64,000 nt of DNA from an uncultured Opitutia bacterium. Its GTDB lineage: Bacteria; Verrucomicrobiota; Verrucomicrobiia; Opitutales; Opitutaceae. Position 1 is the first letter of the stretch, and each line of letters opens with the position of its first letter. A program made the position numbers and the translations under genes. Location: NCBI GenBank assembly GCA_903834135.1, contig CAILHZ010000019.1:17474-81473 (forward strand), written 5' to 3'. Of this stretch, positions 43,111 through 52,709 are shown in pieces. A model generated the notes under the pieces. It was not told the origin of the DNA, did not search any database, and saw only the letters and a program-made list of their open reading frames with translations.

Positions 43111-44418
43111 ATGGCACCTATCCCTGACTCTAAAGCCGGTCCTAAACGCGCCCTCCTAGTAGGCGTCCAAACCCCTGACATGCCGGATGGAGAAGCCGAT
43201 GAATTACTGCTGGAGTTGCAGGAATTAGTAGAAAATCTGCATTTTGAGGTGGTTGACTGTTTATTAGTTAACTTAAAGCGCACTACGCCTGCATTTTATA
43301 CCGGACAGGGTAAGGCTCAGGAGATCTCGGAATTGGCTAAAGAGCTCGAGGCTGATGTAATCGTGTTTGATTCGGCTTTGTCTCCAGCTCAACAACGCAA
43401 TTGGGAAAAACTGGCCGAACGTGCGGTAATTGATCGCCAGGAAGTTATTTTAGAAGTCTTTGCTGATCGTGCACATACCCGTGAAGCAGGACTTCAAGTT
43501 GCCCTTGCTCGACTTGAATATTCTCTTCCACGATTAACCCGTGCCTGGACGCATTTGTCACGTCAAAGAGGTGCAGGCAGTATGGGTGGTGAAGGTGAAA
43601 CTCAGCTTGAACAAGATAGACGTGTTGTTCGTGACCGTATTACGCATTTAAAACAGGAGTTAGTCTCTGTTGTAAAACAACGTGATGTGCAAAGACGCAA
43701 AAGACAGCGTGTGCCTGTTCCTACTGCAGCGATTGTCGGTTATACGAATGCAGGTAAGTCGTCTCTTTTAAATGCAATGACTGGTTCTACTGTTTTAGCA
43801 GAAGACAAATTATTTGCTACTCTAGATCCCACAACTCGGCAGATGGATTTACCTGGGAATGGTAAAGTGCTTGTGACGGATACGGTAGGATTTATTCGCC
43901 GTTTACCTCACGGTCTTGTCGAATCATTTAAAGCAACACTTGAAGAAGTCGTTGTCGCAGACTTTCTAATGCATGTGCTAGATGTCACTAGTCCTCACTG
44001 GGAAAAGCATCATGCTACAACACTCAGTGTGCTAGAGGAGTTAGGTGCTTTAGGTAGACCTATTATCACTGTGTTTAATAAAGCAGATGTCGCTACAGGT
44101 TTGGATATTGCTGAAGCACGCAAGATTGTTCCTGATGCATTTTTTGTTAGTGCTAAAACCGGTAAGGGACTGCCTCAACTTATTGAGCGCTGCAGTGAAT
44201 TATGCGCAGGTTCAGATTTGCAGCATAATTTACTTATTCCTCATACACGCTATGATCTTGTGGCACGCTTAAGACGTGTTGGTAGTATTTTAGAGGAAGA
44301 TCATCAAGAAGAAGGTGTACTCATTGAGTGTCGTTTTCCTCCTGCACAGCTGCGTTATTTTGAATCGTTTATCGTGGTGGAAGCACCAAAAAAGAAATCG
44401 AAAAAAGCTACTAAGTAG
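43111..44418 (+). CDS. hflX: Ribosome-associated GTPase HflX
   Basis: GTPase that splits stalled or stressed 70S ribosomes. The N-terminal HflX domain (YTGQGKAQEI, VIDRQEVILEVFADRAHTREA) and coiled linker GAGSMGGEGETQLEQDRR are followed by the G domain: G1 GYTNAGKSSL, G2 ATLDPTTR, G3 DTVGFI, G4 NKAD. A lysine-rich tail ends the 436-residue protein. ATG 43111 is taken as the start, with TTG just before it. TAGGAGG lies at 43084-43090, about 20 bases upstream, too far for normal pairing. Confidence 0.94.
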   Translation: MAPIPDSKAGPKRALLVGVQTPDMPDGEADELLLELQELVENLHFEVVDCLLVNLKRTTPAFYTGQGKAQEISELAKELEADVIVFDSALSPAQQRNWEKLAERAVIDRQEVILEVFADRAHTREAGLQVALARLEYSLPRLTRAWTHLSRQRGAGSMGGEGETQLEQDRRVVRDRITHLKQELVSVVKQRDVQRRKRQRVPVPTAAIVGYTNAGKSSLLNAMTGSTVLAEDKLFATLDPTTRQMDLPGNGKVLVTDTVGFIRRLPHGLVESFKATLEEVVVADFLMHVLDVTSPHWEKHHATTLSVLEELGALGRPIITVFNKADVATGLDIAEARKIVPDAFFVSAKTGKGLPQLIERCSELCAGSDLQHNLLIPHTRYDLVARLRRVGSILEEDHQEEGVLIECRFPPAQLRYFESFIVVEAPKKKSKKATK

Positions 44419-44472
44419 GCTTATTTATTCTCATTTCTGTAAACCCCCAAAACTAATAATCCCAAAAAACAT

Positions 44473-44898
44473 ATGAATAAAATATTAAATGTAAGCTTCA
44501 TTCCTAAGAGTTCCGATTTCGGACTACTTATTTTAAGGCTATTTATTGGCCTTGATATGTTGTTTAATCACGGCCTTGCAAAACTTCAAAATTTCTCAGC
44601 TATGGTCGGTATGTTTGGAAATCCTGGTATGGATGTGCTGCATCTGGGTGGTGGTATAACCGCTACACTCGTTGTTGTAGCTGAAGTTCTTGCTTCCGCT
44701 ATGCTCGTACTTGGTATTGCAACACGACTATCTGCTTTGATTTTTTCAATCAATATGGCTGTTGCATTTTTTGGTGTTCACCATGCTTCTCTTGCACAAG
44801 GCCCACATTCCGGTGAGATTGCATTTCTCTATCTAGCAGGATCACTTACACTGCTCTTCGCAGGTTCTGGCCGCTTTGCTTTAAGCAAGTCGGAATAA
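44473..44898 (+). CDS. DoxX family membrane protein
   Basis: Four-helix inner-membrane protein of 141 residues. It has the family start LLILRLFIGLDMLFNHGLAKL, a central AEVLASAMLVLGIATRLSAL helix and a GEIAFLYLAGSLTLLFAG ending. DoxX-like proteins are linked to quinone or thiosulfate oxidation and oxidative stress in some bacteria, but the role is not known for most. It follows hflX by 54 bases and is closed by a strong terminator. Confidence 0.85.
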   Translation: MNKILNVSFIPKSSDFGLLILRLFIGLDMLFNHGLAKLQNFSAMVGMFGNPGMDVLHLGGGITATLVVVAEVLASAMLVLGIATRLSALIFSINMAVAFFGVHHASLAQGPHSGEIAFLYLAGSLTLLFAGSGRFALSKSE

Positions 44899-44925
44899 GA
44901 ATCTAGGTTAGCTTAACGTTTTAAT

Positions 44926-44966
44926 AAAGGGCCTTAGGTCTTAATGACCTTGGCCCTTTTTCTTTT
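44926..44966 (+). terminator. Terminator of doxX embedded in the end of the convergent gene
   Basis: AAAGGGCC (44926-44933) pairs with GGCCCTTT (44952-44959), with a second inner stem AGGTC (44936-44940) and GACCT (44946-44950); a T-rich tract follows on the plus strand. The right half lies inside the last codons of the minus-strand gene ending at 44941, so the lysine-rich C-terminus of that protein is coded by the T tract. Confidence 0.88.
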
Positions 44967-47900
44967 TCTGCTCAGCAATAAAAGGTTCAGCACCAATAGT
45001 TCCGTTGAGACGCTCCAAGTAGCTTGGACTCTTAGCCGCTAAGGCAGCTGCTCTTACTCGAGCTAATTTACCAGGCACATCTAAGCGCTGTGCAACATCA
45101 GCGTAATTTGCTCGGGAAAGATAATTCTGAAGATAAAGGGCGTGTTCATCCCAGGATATGGAATCAATTGCACTTTGTGCTTCGAGGCGTTTTTTGTACC
45201 ACGTGCTTGCTAACAGTGCTTCACGTGTGAAAAGACTTCTAAAGTTTTTATCTGTTGAAGTTTTTCCTTCCCATGAGCCGTCCTTCATAATGTGAAGTAG
45301 CGCTTTAAGGGGAGGGCAGGCATCCTCAATTGAACCATCTGCAAAGTAATGCTCTGAGGCTTCCTTCATTGCAGAAACAATGTTTGCAACACCATCAGCG
45401 AAAACATCGAGGTCTTGGCTTTCAGGCTTTAGGAATTCTTCATCGAACACAGCGCTTGGATTTCCAAGTACACGACCAAAGAAGGTTTGTACAAAGCGTG
45501 CCGTTATTCTCCAGCCCAGGCGGCTTGCAAGAACACGTTTTCCATTATGATCAAAATCCTGACACCGTTCGAGATGGCCTTCAGAAATAAGGTATTCAGG
45601 TTCACGTTCATCTGGAGTCATTCGGCACCAAATTTCAGGAACCAGTAAACTAATGTCGTGATCAACTTGATGTTTAGGGCCAACCCAACCCGCTGCAGTT
45701 GAGAAGATAGGTAGTCCTGTTATGATGTAAGAAACCAGCGCTGAATTTAAATCATAGATAGGAGGCAGTGCATTGAAGGGGCCTTTTGTGAGTGCGCCTT
45801 CTGAACCAGCTCCCGTTGTCGAGGGTGATTTACCCGTTAAACTTGCAATTAAATCCATGAACGCCTCGGGGAGTTCTTGATAGTGAATTGGTCCGAATAC
45901 ACAGAGTGGACGTACGCCTTTTTCAGGTGGATTAAGTCTACGCCCCATCAGCACGGAGCCTACATGGAAAGGTGCTGCAGTGTTTACTGGCAAGCGTCTG
46001 AAAAGTCGTGCTCCTGTATTTGCTATTACAGTAGCCCTCGGATCTTCAAGGTCGGGTCTATATTGTAGGTAGCGTGGGTTCTTAGAGGGCTTTCCGTCCA
46101 CTATACGAGGGTGAGAGGGAGAAACCATGTACGATGGGCCTGCTCCATGAGCGAACTCTTTGAAGCGCTTTTGCATAGCCTCTGTGTAGTTTTCAAATCC
46201 GAGTGTGTCATCAACGATGTTACGTGCTGCCTCTACCGTGATGGGCTCGTAATTTGAGCTAAATAAACCAGGAAGACTGAAATCTCTCTCTGTACGTTTA
46301 TCATAACCGCGAATGACCGCATCATCTGGTCTTTGGAATAGGCGCAATTCACAGTTATGAACAAACTTTAGTGAAAGTTCTTTTACCCATGCTGGAAGTC
46401 CAGGGATCTGGCTCTTCGGTGCTACGGTTGAAGCAGTGATATCATCTTCAACTTGTATTTTTACAGCAGGTAAGTAATCCGAGCGTAGCGTGAAGGTTCT
46501 CCAGCCATGGTCTTCAGTGTAGCCAACACGAAGGTAGTGAGTGAGTAGCTTTTCTTCATGATGCTTCAACTCATTACCTGGTCTAGCATTGATCGTATCG
46601 ACACTAAAATGCTTACGCCAATCAGTTCCCCATTCAGGTTTATATACCCGTTTAATTAAGAGAACCAAATCACGAATGGAACGTGGAATTGTGGAAAGCC
46701 AGTTGTTAAATTCATCAGTGTAGTCAGGACTACGACTGAGCAGTTTAATGACTGAACCAAGCGAGCGTGTATTACTTAAAATAGGCCGGTGCGCTGAATT
46801 ACGCTTAGCATCACGGAATCTCTCGCTGTAATCTTTATTTAAAATTAATTCAACTTGGTCTAAATCGTTTGCTAAATCGCTAACGAATACTGGACCTGCA
46901 AACATGGCATCAGAAATAGGTTTAGATATCTCGGACTTGCCACCACCAGACACGGTACATGGCTTATGACACAGTAGTCCTTCTGCTGTGGTACCTTTAA
47001 GTCTCCATCTTTTTCCTTCCTCAGGCTTTACCATTTCGACTTTATAGCCGGAGGGTAAAATATAAGTAATTCCTGGAAGTAATTTAATCGAGCTAGTACT
47101 TGCGTCTGGTTGTTTCCAACTGATTCGCTGTGTACGTAAATCAAAGAAGGCGTCTGCTGGAATGAAATAAATGTCAGAGTGGATCTTATCCTTAGCCCAG
47201 CCACCACTTTGTAATTCAACTTGATCTCCCAATAAGGTAAGCGCCTGTTCAAAGGTGTGACTTACGTCAGGTAAATTTTGAGAAAGTTGGAAGTTTTCAC
47301 CTAAATCGTAACTCGGGAAAACAATCGCACCACCGGCATGTTCTTCCTCTGCACCACCGAGTAAGTTAGCAGCATAGCTGATCTGAGTTTTAACTTCTTT
47401 TTTGCAGTACCCGAAATAATTATCAGAAATAACAGTTATGACCACACCTGAAGCGTCACGAGCTGTGATTTTGAAGGCAACTCCGTCATTGTAAGCTTCT
47501 GTTGCGTCTTTCCAGCACATGCCGTCTCTTTTTTGACGTTCTGTAGCTTTATCAAATGAAGGAAGTCCTAAATCTTTTTTCAGTACACCGTTAATATGAG
47601 GTGCAAGAATTATGCAGCCTGTGTGGCCACTCCATGTTTCTGGATCAAGTGCAGCGTCACATTCGGGCAGTAGTGGATCACCTGCATTGCCGAAAACGCT
47701 TTCTACGAAATCTAAATTTGCAACTAGACTACCTGGAACAAAAAGGCGTGTCTCCATGGCATGCACAGGTGAGTGTCCTGGTACTTCAGGAACTACAACA
47801 GGACGCAAATATAAAGACACCATACACTCTGCTGGAGCGTTCTCCACTGCAGTAAAAGGAAGTCTGCGATACTCTGATGGCGCGTCTAAAGCGAGTGTTA

Positions 47901-48372
47901 GCAGCTTATTAAATACGGATACAGGAACTGCTTTTTTATCATCAGGAATAGGTAGTCCACCTTCAGTAACGTGAAATATTCCTTGGGTTGTTCTACGATC
48001 GCTCTTTGGATTATGAAGCACGCCACCTTTTAAGCGGTAAGAGGATAAAATCTGACTTGAATACTGATCTCTGGAAGGGGGTAAAGAAAGTTCACGCGCT
48101 AAGCCACTACGATCTAGTACTAACGTCGTTGCTGGGAGGCTGGGAATATCCCCCGTCCCTTTAAGATAACGATTCAGGAAGTTCTGAATTCTCTGATCTA
48201 CCGGACAAAGCCGGCTTTCTAAAGCACGGTCTTTTTCACGACTTCTACTTAAAAAATTATCGACCATGTCGGACAGTCCGTCCTGAGACGGAACTGTCAC
48301 GCCGGGCTGGCCGATTTCTCGCAGCTTAAGATTAAGATACGCTATTCGCTGTTCCCCGGATTTTTGATTCAC
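44941..48372 (-). CDS. Candidate PPi-type phosphoenolpyruvate carboxykinase
   Basis: Large cytosolic protein of 1143 residues without signal peptide or membrane helix. I identify it tentatively as the diphosphate-dependent PEP carboxykinase (oxaloacetate + PPi to PEP + CO2 + Pi), known from Propionibacterium and Entamoeba at about 1100-1150 residues and unrelated in length to ATP or GTP forms. Support is its size, a kinase-like glycine/serine-rich block LTGKSPSTTGAGSEGALTK (about residues 843-861) next to GPFNALPPIYDLN, and the ppdK gene 8 bases upstream, whose enzyme also trades PEP and PPi. Another block is FGPIHYQELPEAFMDL. I cannot compare sequences here, so the alternative is a conserved protein of unknown function. 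Confidence 0.55.
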   Translation of the reverse strand: MNQKSGEQRIAYLNLKLREIGQPGVTVPSQDGLSDMVDNFLSRSREKDRALESRLCPVDQRIQNFLNRYLKGTGDIPSLPATTLVLDRSGLARELSLPPSRDQYSSQILSSYRLKGGVLHNPKSDRRTTQGIFHVTEGGLPIPDDKKAVPVSVFNKLLTLALDAPSEYRRLPFTAVENAPAECMVSLYLRPVVVPEVPGHSPVHAMETRLFVPGSLVANLDFVESVFGNAGDPLLPECDAALDPETWSGHTGCIILAPHINGVLKKDLGLPSFDKATERQKRDGMCWKDATEAYNDGVAFKITARDASGVVITVISDNYFGYCKKEVKTQISYAANLLGGAEEEHAGGAIVFPSYDLGENFQLSQNLPDVSHTFEQALTLLGDQVELQSGGWAKDKIHSDIYFIPADAFFDLRTQRISWKQPDASTSSIKLLPGITYILPSGYKVEMVKPEEGKRWRLKGTTAEGLLCHKPCTVSGGGKSEISKPISDAMFAGPVFVSDLANDLDQVELILNKDYSERFRDAKRNSAHRPILSNTRSLGSVIKLLSRSPDYTDEFNNWLSTIPRSIRDLVLLIKRVYKPEWGTDWRKHFSVDTINARPGNELKHHEEKLLTHYLRVGYTEDHGWRTFTLRSDYLPAVKIQVEDDITASTVAPKSQIPGLPAWVKELSLKFVHNCELRLFQRPDDAVIRGYDKRTERDFSLPGLFSSNYEPITVEAARNIVDDTLGFENYTEAMQKRFKEFAHGAGPSYMVSPSHPRIVDGKPSKNPRYLQYRPDLEDPRATVIANTGARLFRRLPVNTAAPFHVGSVLMGRRLNPPEKGVRPLCVFGPIHYQELPEAFMDLIASLTGKSPSTTGAGSEGALTKGPFNALPPIYDLNSALVSYIITGLPIFSTAAGWVGPKHQVDHDISLLVPEIWCRMTPDEREPEYLISEGHLERCQDFDHNGKRVLASRLGWRITARFVQTFFGRVLGNPSAVFDEEFLKPESQDLDVFADGVANIVSAMKEASEHYFADGSIEDACPPLKALLHIMKDGSWEGKTSTDKNFRSLFTREALLASTWYKKRLEAQSAIDSISWDEHALYLQNYLSRANYADVAQRLDVPGKLARVRAAALAAKSPSYLERLNGTIGAEPFIAEQKKKKGQGH

Positions 48373-48380
48373 TTAATGTG

Positions 48381-51149
48381 TTATTTCTTTGATTTATTTA
48401 GGTCTGCGACCGCTGCTTGTGCAGCTGCAAGACGAGCAACAGGTACTCGATATGGGCTACACGAAACGTAAGTTAGACCGAGAGCATGACAGAATTTAAC
48501 TGAGTCAGGATCACCACCGTGCTCGCCACAGATGCCAAGTTTAATTCCGGGACGTGTTGAGCGACCTTTCTCAATAGCGATCTTCATAAGCTGGCCAACG
48601 CCAGATTGGTCGATCGTTGCGAAAGGATTGCGTTTAGTGATTTCTGCTTCTTGGTATGGAGCAAGGAACGAGCCAGAATCATCGCGACTCATACCTAAGC
48701 AGGTTTGAGTGAGATCGTTTGTACCAAAGCTGAAGAATTCAGCGGTATGAGCGATTTCATCAGCAGTAAGAGCACCGCGAGGAACTTCGATCATGGTACC
48801 TACGGAGTAGGCGATCTTGGTCTTTGATTCTTTCTGAACCGCAGCAGCTACCTCGTGAACGACAGCAACTTGTAAATCGAGTTCTTTCTTGAAACCAACC
48901 AGTGGAATCATGATTTCTGGATTTGCTTTGTAGCCAGCTTTCTTAGCTTCAACTGCAGCCTCGAATACAGCACGAGCCTGCATAGCGGTGATTTCTGGAT
49001 ATTTAATACCTAGACGGCATCCACGGAAGCCAAGCATAGGGTTAAATTCATGAAGTTCATGCACGCGTTTTGAAATGCGGCTAACATCAATCTTTAACTT
49101 CTTAGCAAGCTCCTGTTGTTGCTGCTCTGTATGAGGTAAGAACTCATGCAGTGGAGGATCAAGAAAGCGGATGGTTGCTGGTAAGCCTTCAAGAGCTTTG
49201 AAGATACCTAAGAAATCATCTCTTTGGTAAGGCAGTAGTTTCGAGAGTGCTTTTTGACGATCTTCTAGCGTGTCTGCTAAGATCATCTCACGCATCGCAT
49301 CGATACGGTTACCTTCGAAGAACATATGCTCAGTGCGCGTTAGACCAATACCAGTTGCGCCGAATGCGACAGCAAAACGGGTTTGTTCAGGTGTATCTGC
49401 ATTGGTACGAACCTGCAGCTTAGTGACCTGAGAGCACCATTTCATGAGTTGAACGAAGTTTGCATAGGTACGGCTCTTACGAGCAGCAAGATCTCCGTGT
49501 AGGAGGCCTTGAATGACTTCGGAAGGAGCTGTCTTGATTTCTCCAGCATAGACTGTGCCTGCTGAACCATCGATTGAGAGGTGATCGCCTTCGCCGTACG
49601 TTGTTCCGTTAACAGTTAAAGTACGTTTTTCATAGTTGATTTGTAGAGCACTTGCTCCACAAACACAGACTTTACCCATTTGACGGGCAACCAGTGCAGC
49701 GTGGGAAGATACTCCGCCCCGAGCAGTCAAGATACCTTCAGCTGCGATCATGCCACGTAAATCTTCAGGAGATGTTTCAACGCGTACTAAGAGAACTTTA
49801 TCTCCCTTTTCAGCACCGATAACTGCACGGTCTGCATTGAAGTAAATCTTACCTGTTGCAGCACCAGGGCCTGCTGGAAGACCTGTTGCGATAATCTTTG
49901 AACTTGCGATTGCCTTCTTATCGAAGATCGGAGCAAGCACTTGATCAAGTTGGTCTGCAGGAACACGTGTGATTGCAGTCTTCCAGTCAATTAAACCTTC
50001 TTTGACCATTTCTGCAGCAATACGTACAGCAGCAACACCGGTACGTTTTCCATTACGGGTTTGTAGCATGTAGACTTTCGAATTTTCAATTGTGAATTCG
50101 AAATCCTGCATGTCTTTAAAGCGGCTTTCTAAGGTGAGGCGAATGCGCTCAAGTTCCTTGTAGGCTTCTGGCATGATTTTACGAAGACCGATTACAGGCT
50201 CTGGTGTACGAACACCTGCCACTACGTCTTCACCTTGAGCGTTCATTAAGAATTCACCGTAGAATATCTTTTCTCCTGTTGCTGGATCACGTGTGAAGGC
50301 AACGCCTGAACCAGATGTTTCACCAGTGTTACCATACACCATCGCTTGAACGTTAACAGCCGTACCCCATTCTTGCGGAATGTTGTATTTACGGCGGTAA
50401 ACAATAGCGCGGTCATTCATCCATGAACCGAACACAGCGCCGACTGCGCCTTTGAGTTGGTCCCAAGGGTTTGATGGAAAGTTTTTTCCTGTGCGTTCTT
50501 TGACAAGTGCTTTGAACTGAGCAACGAGATCTTTTAAGTCAGCAACAGAAAGAGCTGTGTCTTCAATGTTTTCGTCATTGTAGCGCTTTTCTTTTAAGTG
50601 ACTGATAACAGTCTCAAATGGTTCGTGATCTTCGTCAGGGCGTTTTTGAACACCGAGTACTACGTCACCATACATTTGTACGAAACGGCGATAGCAGTCC
50701 CAAGCGAAACGCTCGTTCGAGGTTTTGCGAGCGAGTGCTGCTACAGTCTCATCATTGAGACCGAGATTTAAAATTGTATCCATCATACCAGGCATTGAAT
50801 CACGTGCGCCTGAGCGAACGGAAACAAGAAGCGGATTCTTTAAGTCACCGAAACCTGTGCCCACTTGGGCTTCAATCGCAGCGATACCTGCAGCAACTTG
50901 AGCATCAAGACTTGCTGGGTAAGTGCGCTTGTTCTCGTAGTAGTATGTACATACTTCTGTAGTGATCGTGAATCCTGGAGGAACAGGAAGACCGATTTGG
51001 CACATTTGTGCTAGGCCACATCCTTTGCCGCCAAGTAAAGCGCGCATGGATCCATCACCGTCTGTCTTTTTCTTGCTGAAAAGATAGACATATTTTGTCG
51101 CCTTGGATTTTTTCGCGGCGGGTTTTTTTGTTTTTGATTTAACTGCCAT
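48381..51149 (-). CDS. ppdK: Pyruvate, phosphate dikinase
   Basis: Interconverts pyruvate + ATP + Pi and PEP + AMP + PPi. The 922-residue protein has the ATP-grasp domain at the N-terminus ([28 protein letters not shown]), the central swivelling phosphohistidine domain ([20 protein letters not shown], His about 483) and the C-terminal PEP-binding barrel ([33 protein letters not shown]). A lysine-rich N-terminal extension of about 20 residues is odd but short. It is cotranscribed with the 1143-residue downstream gene, which makes a PPi-linked PEP module likely. Confidence 0.95.
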   Translation of the reverse strand: MAVKSKTKKPAAKKSKATKYVYLFSKKKTDGDGSMRALLGGKGCGLAQMCQIGLPVPPGFTITTEVCTYYYENKRTYPASLDAQVAAGIAAIEAQVGTGFGDLKNPLLVSVRSGARDSMPGMMDTILNLGLNDETVAALARKTSNERFAWDCYRRFVQMYGDVVLGVQKRPDEDHEPFETVISHLKEKRYNDENIEDTALSVADLKDLVAQFKALVKERTGKNFPSNPWDQLKGAVGAVFGSWMNDRAIVYRRKYNIPQEWGTAVNVQAMVYGNTGETSGSGVAFTRDPATGEKIFYGEFLMNAQGEDVVAGVRTPEPVIGLRKIMPEAYKELERIRLTLESRFKDMQDFEFTIENSKVYMLQTRNGKRTGVAAVRIAAEMVKEGLIDWKTAITRVPADQLDQVLAPIFDKKAIASSKIIATGLPAGPGAATGKIYFNADRAVIGAEKGDKVLLVRVETSPEDLRGMIAAEGILTARGGVSSHAALVARQMGKVCVCGASALQINYEKRTLTVNGTTYGEGDHLSIDGSAGTVYAGEIKTAPSEVIQGLLHGDLAARKSRTYANFVQLMKWCSQVTKLQVRTNADTPEQTRFAVAFGATGIGLTRTEHMFFEGNRIDAMREMILADTLEDRQKALSKLLPYQRDDFLGIFKALEGLPATIRFLDPPLHEFLPHTEQQQQELAKKLKIDVSRISKRVHELHEFNPMLGFRGCRLGIKYPEITAMQARAVFEAAVEAKKAGYKANPEIMIPLVGFKKELDLQVAVVHEVAAAVQKESKTKIAYSVGTMIEVPRGALTADEIAHTAEFFSFGTNDLTQTCLGMSRDDSGSFLAPYQEAEITKRNPFATIDQSGVGQLMKIAIEKGRSTRPGIKLGICGEHGGDPDSVKFCHALGLTYVSCSPYRVPVARLAAAQAAVADLNKSKK

Positions 51150-51260
51150 AGGAATAAGGGTTGTTAAGGAGTTTAAGAAAGTATGGTTTGAAAATTATAC
51201 GCAGCACTGAGTCTCGAGTTTGCTATGAGCTTACTCGATTCACAGTGCTATACGCTTGGA

Positions 51261-51515
51261 TTACTTTTTCTTGGCTTCGCACTGTGCTTTATACACAACG
51301 CGGAACATCTGCAGGGCTAGCCAGAACAGTGCTGCTAAGCAGGACGCTGTGAGGGCACCCCAAAGGTGTATCATTTTAGGATCTTCTGAAGGTACATGCG
51401 TTGAAACAACGGTGTACATGTAGATAAAAAATGCCACGACCAGAATTGCATCTACAGCAATGCTTCCGGGAGTAGCTAGCTTCAGTTTAGTTTCTGTCTT
51501 TTCGTGTTCAGCCAT
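51261..51515 (-). CDS. Small two-helix membrane protein
   Basis: 84-residue protein starting MAEHEKTETKLKLATPGS, with two membrane helices (about residues 20-38 and 51-72) joined by a short loop and a basic end CEAKKK. I do not recognise a family. The open frame goes 25 codons further upstream, but the ATG at 51515 gives a sensible soluble start. It lies between ppdK, 111 bases downstream of its stop, and the divergent prs gene. Hydrophobic helix pattern and charged ends suggest a real gene. Confidence 0.6.
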   Translation of the reverse strand: MAEHEKTETKLKLATPGSIAVDAILVVAFFIYMYTVVSTHVPSEDPKMIHLWGALTASCLAALFWLALQMFRVVYKAQCEAKKK

Positions 51516-51685
51516 GGAGCTAAAAAAGGAACCCAAGTAGACGATATTGTCCACGGAAAACTGGATGTTTTTCGCTCTTAAATAACGCATATTTTGGGCC
51601 AGGAGGGGTAAGGAGAGCTTTTAAGCACAAAAATACCTCATTTTGGGATAGCCTAGCGTGGCTCTGCTTGCCACATTTCAGGTAC

Positions 51686-52633
51686 ATGAGCGATTTGGCA
51701 CCCAAGATTTTTGCAGGTAATTCTAATAGACCTCTGGCTGAGGCCATCTGTAAATCCATTGGATTACCCCTAGGAGAAGCACTTGTCACAAGCTTCCCTG
51801 ATGGAGAAACATTCGTTAAAATTAACGAAAATATCCGTGGTAGAGATGTTTACATCATCCAATCGACTTGCCCACCCACGAACCATCATTTGATGGAATT
51901 GCTCATCATGATTGATGCAGCTAGGCGTGCTTCGGCACAGCGAATCACTGCTGTTTTACCTTTTTTTGGCTACGCCCGTCAGGACCGTAAAGATCAGCCA
52001 CGTGTGGCAATTACAGCTAAATTAGTCGCAAATTTATTGGTTTCAGCTGGTAGTAACCGCATACTAACCATGGACTTACATTCCCAGCAGATCCAGGGTT
52101 TCTTTGATATTCCAGTAGACCATTTATTCGCATCGCCTGTCTTTTTTGATTATTTAAATAAAACACGTAGCGATAGGCTCGTTGTAGGCTCTCCTGACGT
52201 AGGGGGTCTTAAAATGGCTTCGGCTTATGCTAATGTCTTAGGTGCAGAACTCTGCTTAGTGGCAAAAAAACGCCAAAGTGCTACCCAAGTGGAGGCAATT
52301 AGCGTTGTGGGTGATGTAGAAGGTAAGGACGTCCTGCTTGTTGATGATATCACTGAAACTGCTGGTACTTTGGTAGCTGCAGCTAAGATATTAAGAGAAC
52401 GCGGAGCCCGTAGCATCAAAGCTGCAGTCAGTCACTGTATTCTTAATGAACTCGCCTTTGAGCGTCTGACTAAGGGTCATATTGATGAATTGATCACAAC
52501 GGACTCCGTTCCTGTTGATCCAAAGGGACTTCCTGTCACAGTTTTGAGCATTGCTGAACTTTTAGGCCGTGCAATTGTTCGTATTAATACCAACGAAAGT
52601 GTGACTGGACTGTTCCGTATCAAGGGTTTCTGA
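51686..52633 (+). CDS. prs: Ribose-phosphate pyrophosphokinase
   Basis: Makes PRPP from ribose 5-phosphate and ATP for nucleotide, His and Trp synthesis. Motifs: SFPDGETFVKINENIRG, the ATP loop PFFGYARQDRKDQPR, TMDLHSQQIQGFF, SPDVGG and the PRPP-binding loop LLVDDITETAGTL, in which Glu replaces the usual Asp. Length 315 residues. Start taken at ATG 51686; an in-frame TTG lies six codons upstream. A GTGGC/GCCAC hairpin lies in its leader (near 51659-51675). pyrE, a user of PRPP, is 1.5 kb downstream on the other strand. Confidence 0.94.
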   Translation: MSDLAPKIFAGNSNRPLAEAICKSIGLPLGEALVTSFPDGETFVKINENIRGRDVYIIQSTCPPTNHHLMELLIMIDAARRASAQRITAVLPFFGYARQDRKDQPRVAITAKLVANLLVSAGSNRILTMDLHSQQIQGFFDIPVDHLFASPVFFDYLNKTRSDRLVVGSPDVGGLKMASAYANVLGAELCLVAKKRQSATQVEAISVVGDVEGKDVLLVDDITETAGTLVAAAKILRERGARSIKAAVSHCILNELAFERLTKGHIDELITTDSVPVDPKGLPVTVLSIAELLGRAIVRINTNESVTGLFRIKGF

Positions 52634-52709
52634 GATTTTTGCTCTGTTTTAAAGGTTTTCTTTAATGAGGAACCTCCTTTGGGCTATTGTGTCGGTAAAT
52701 AGACTTAAT

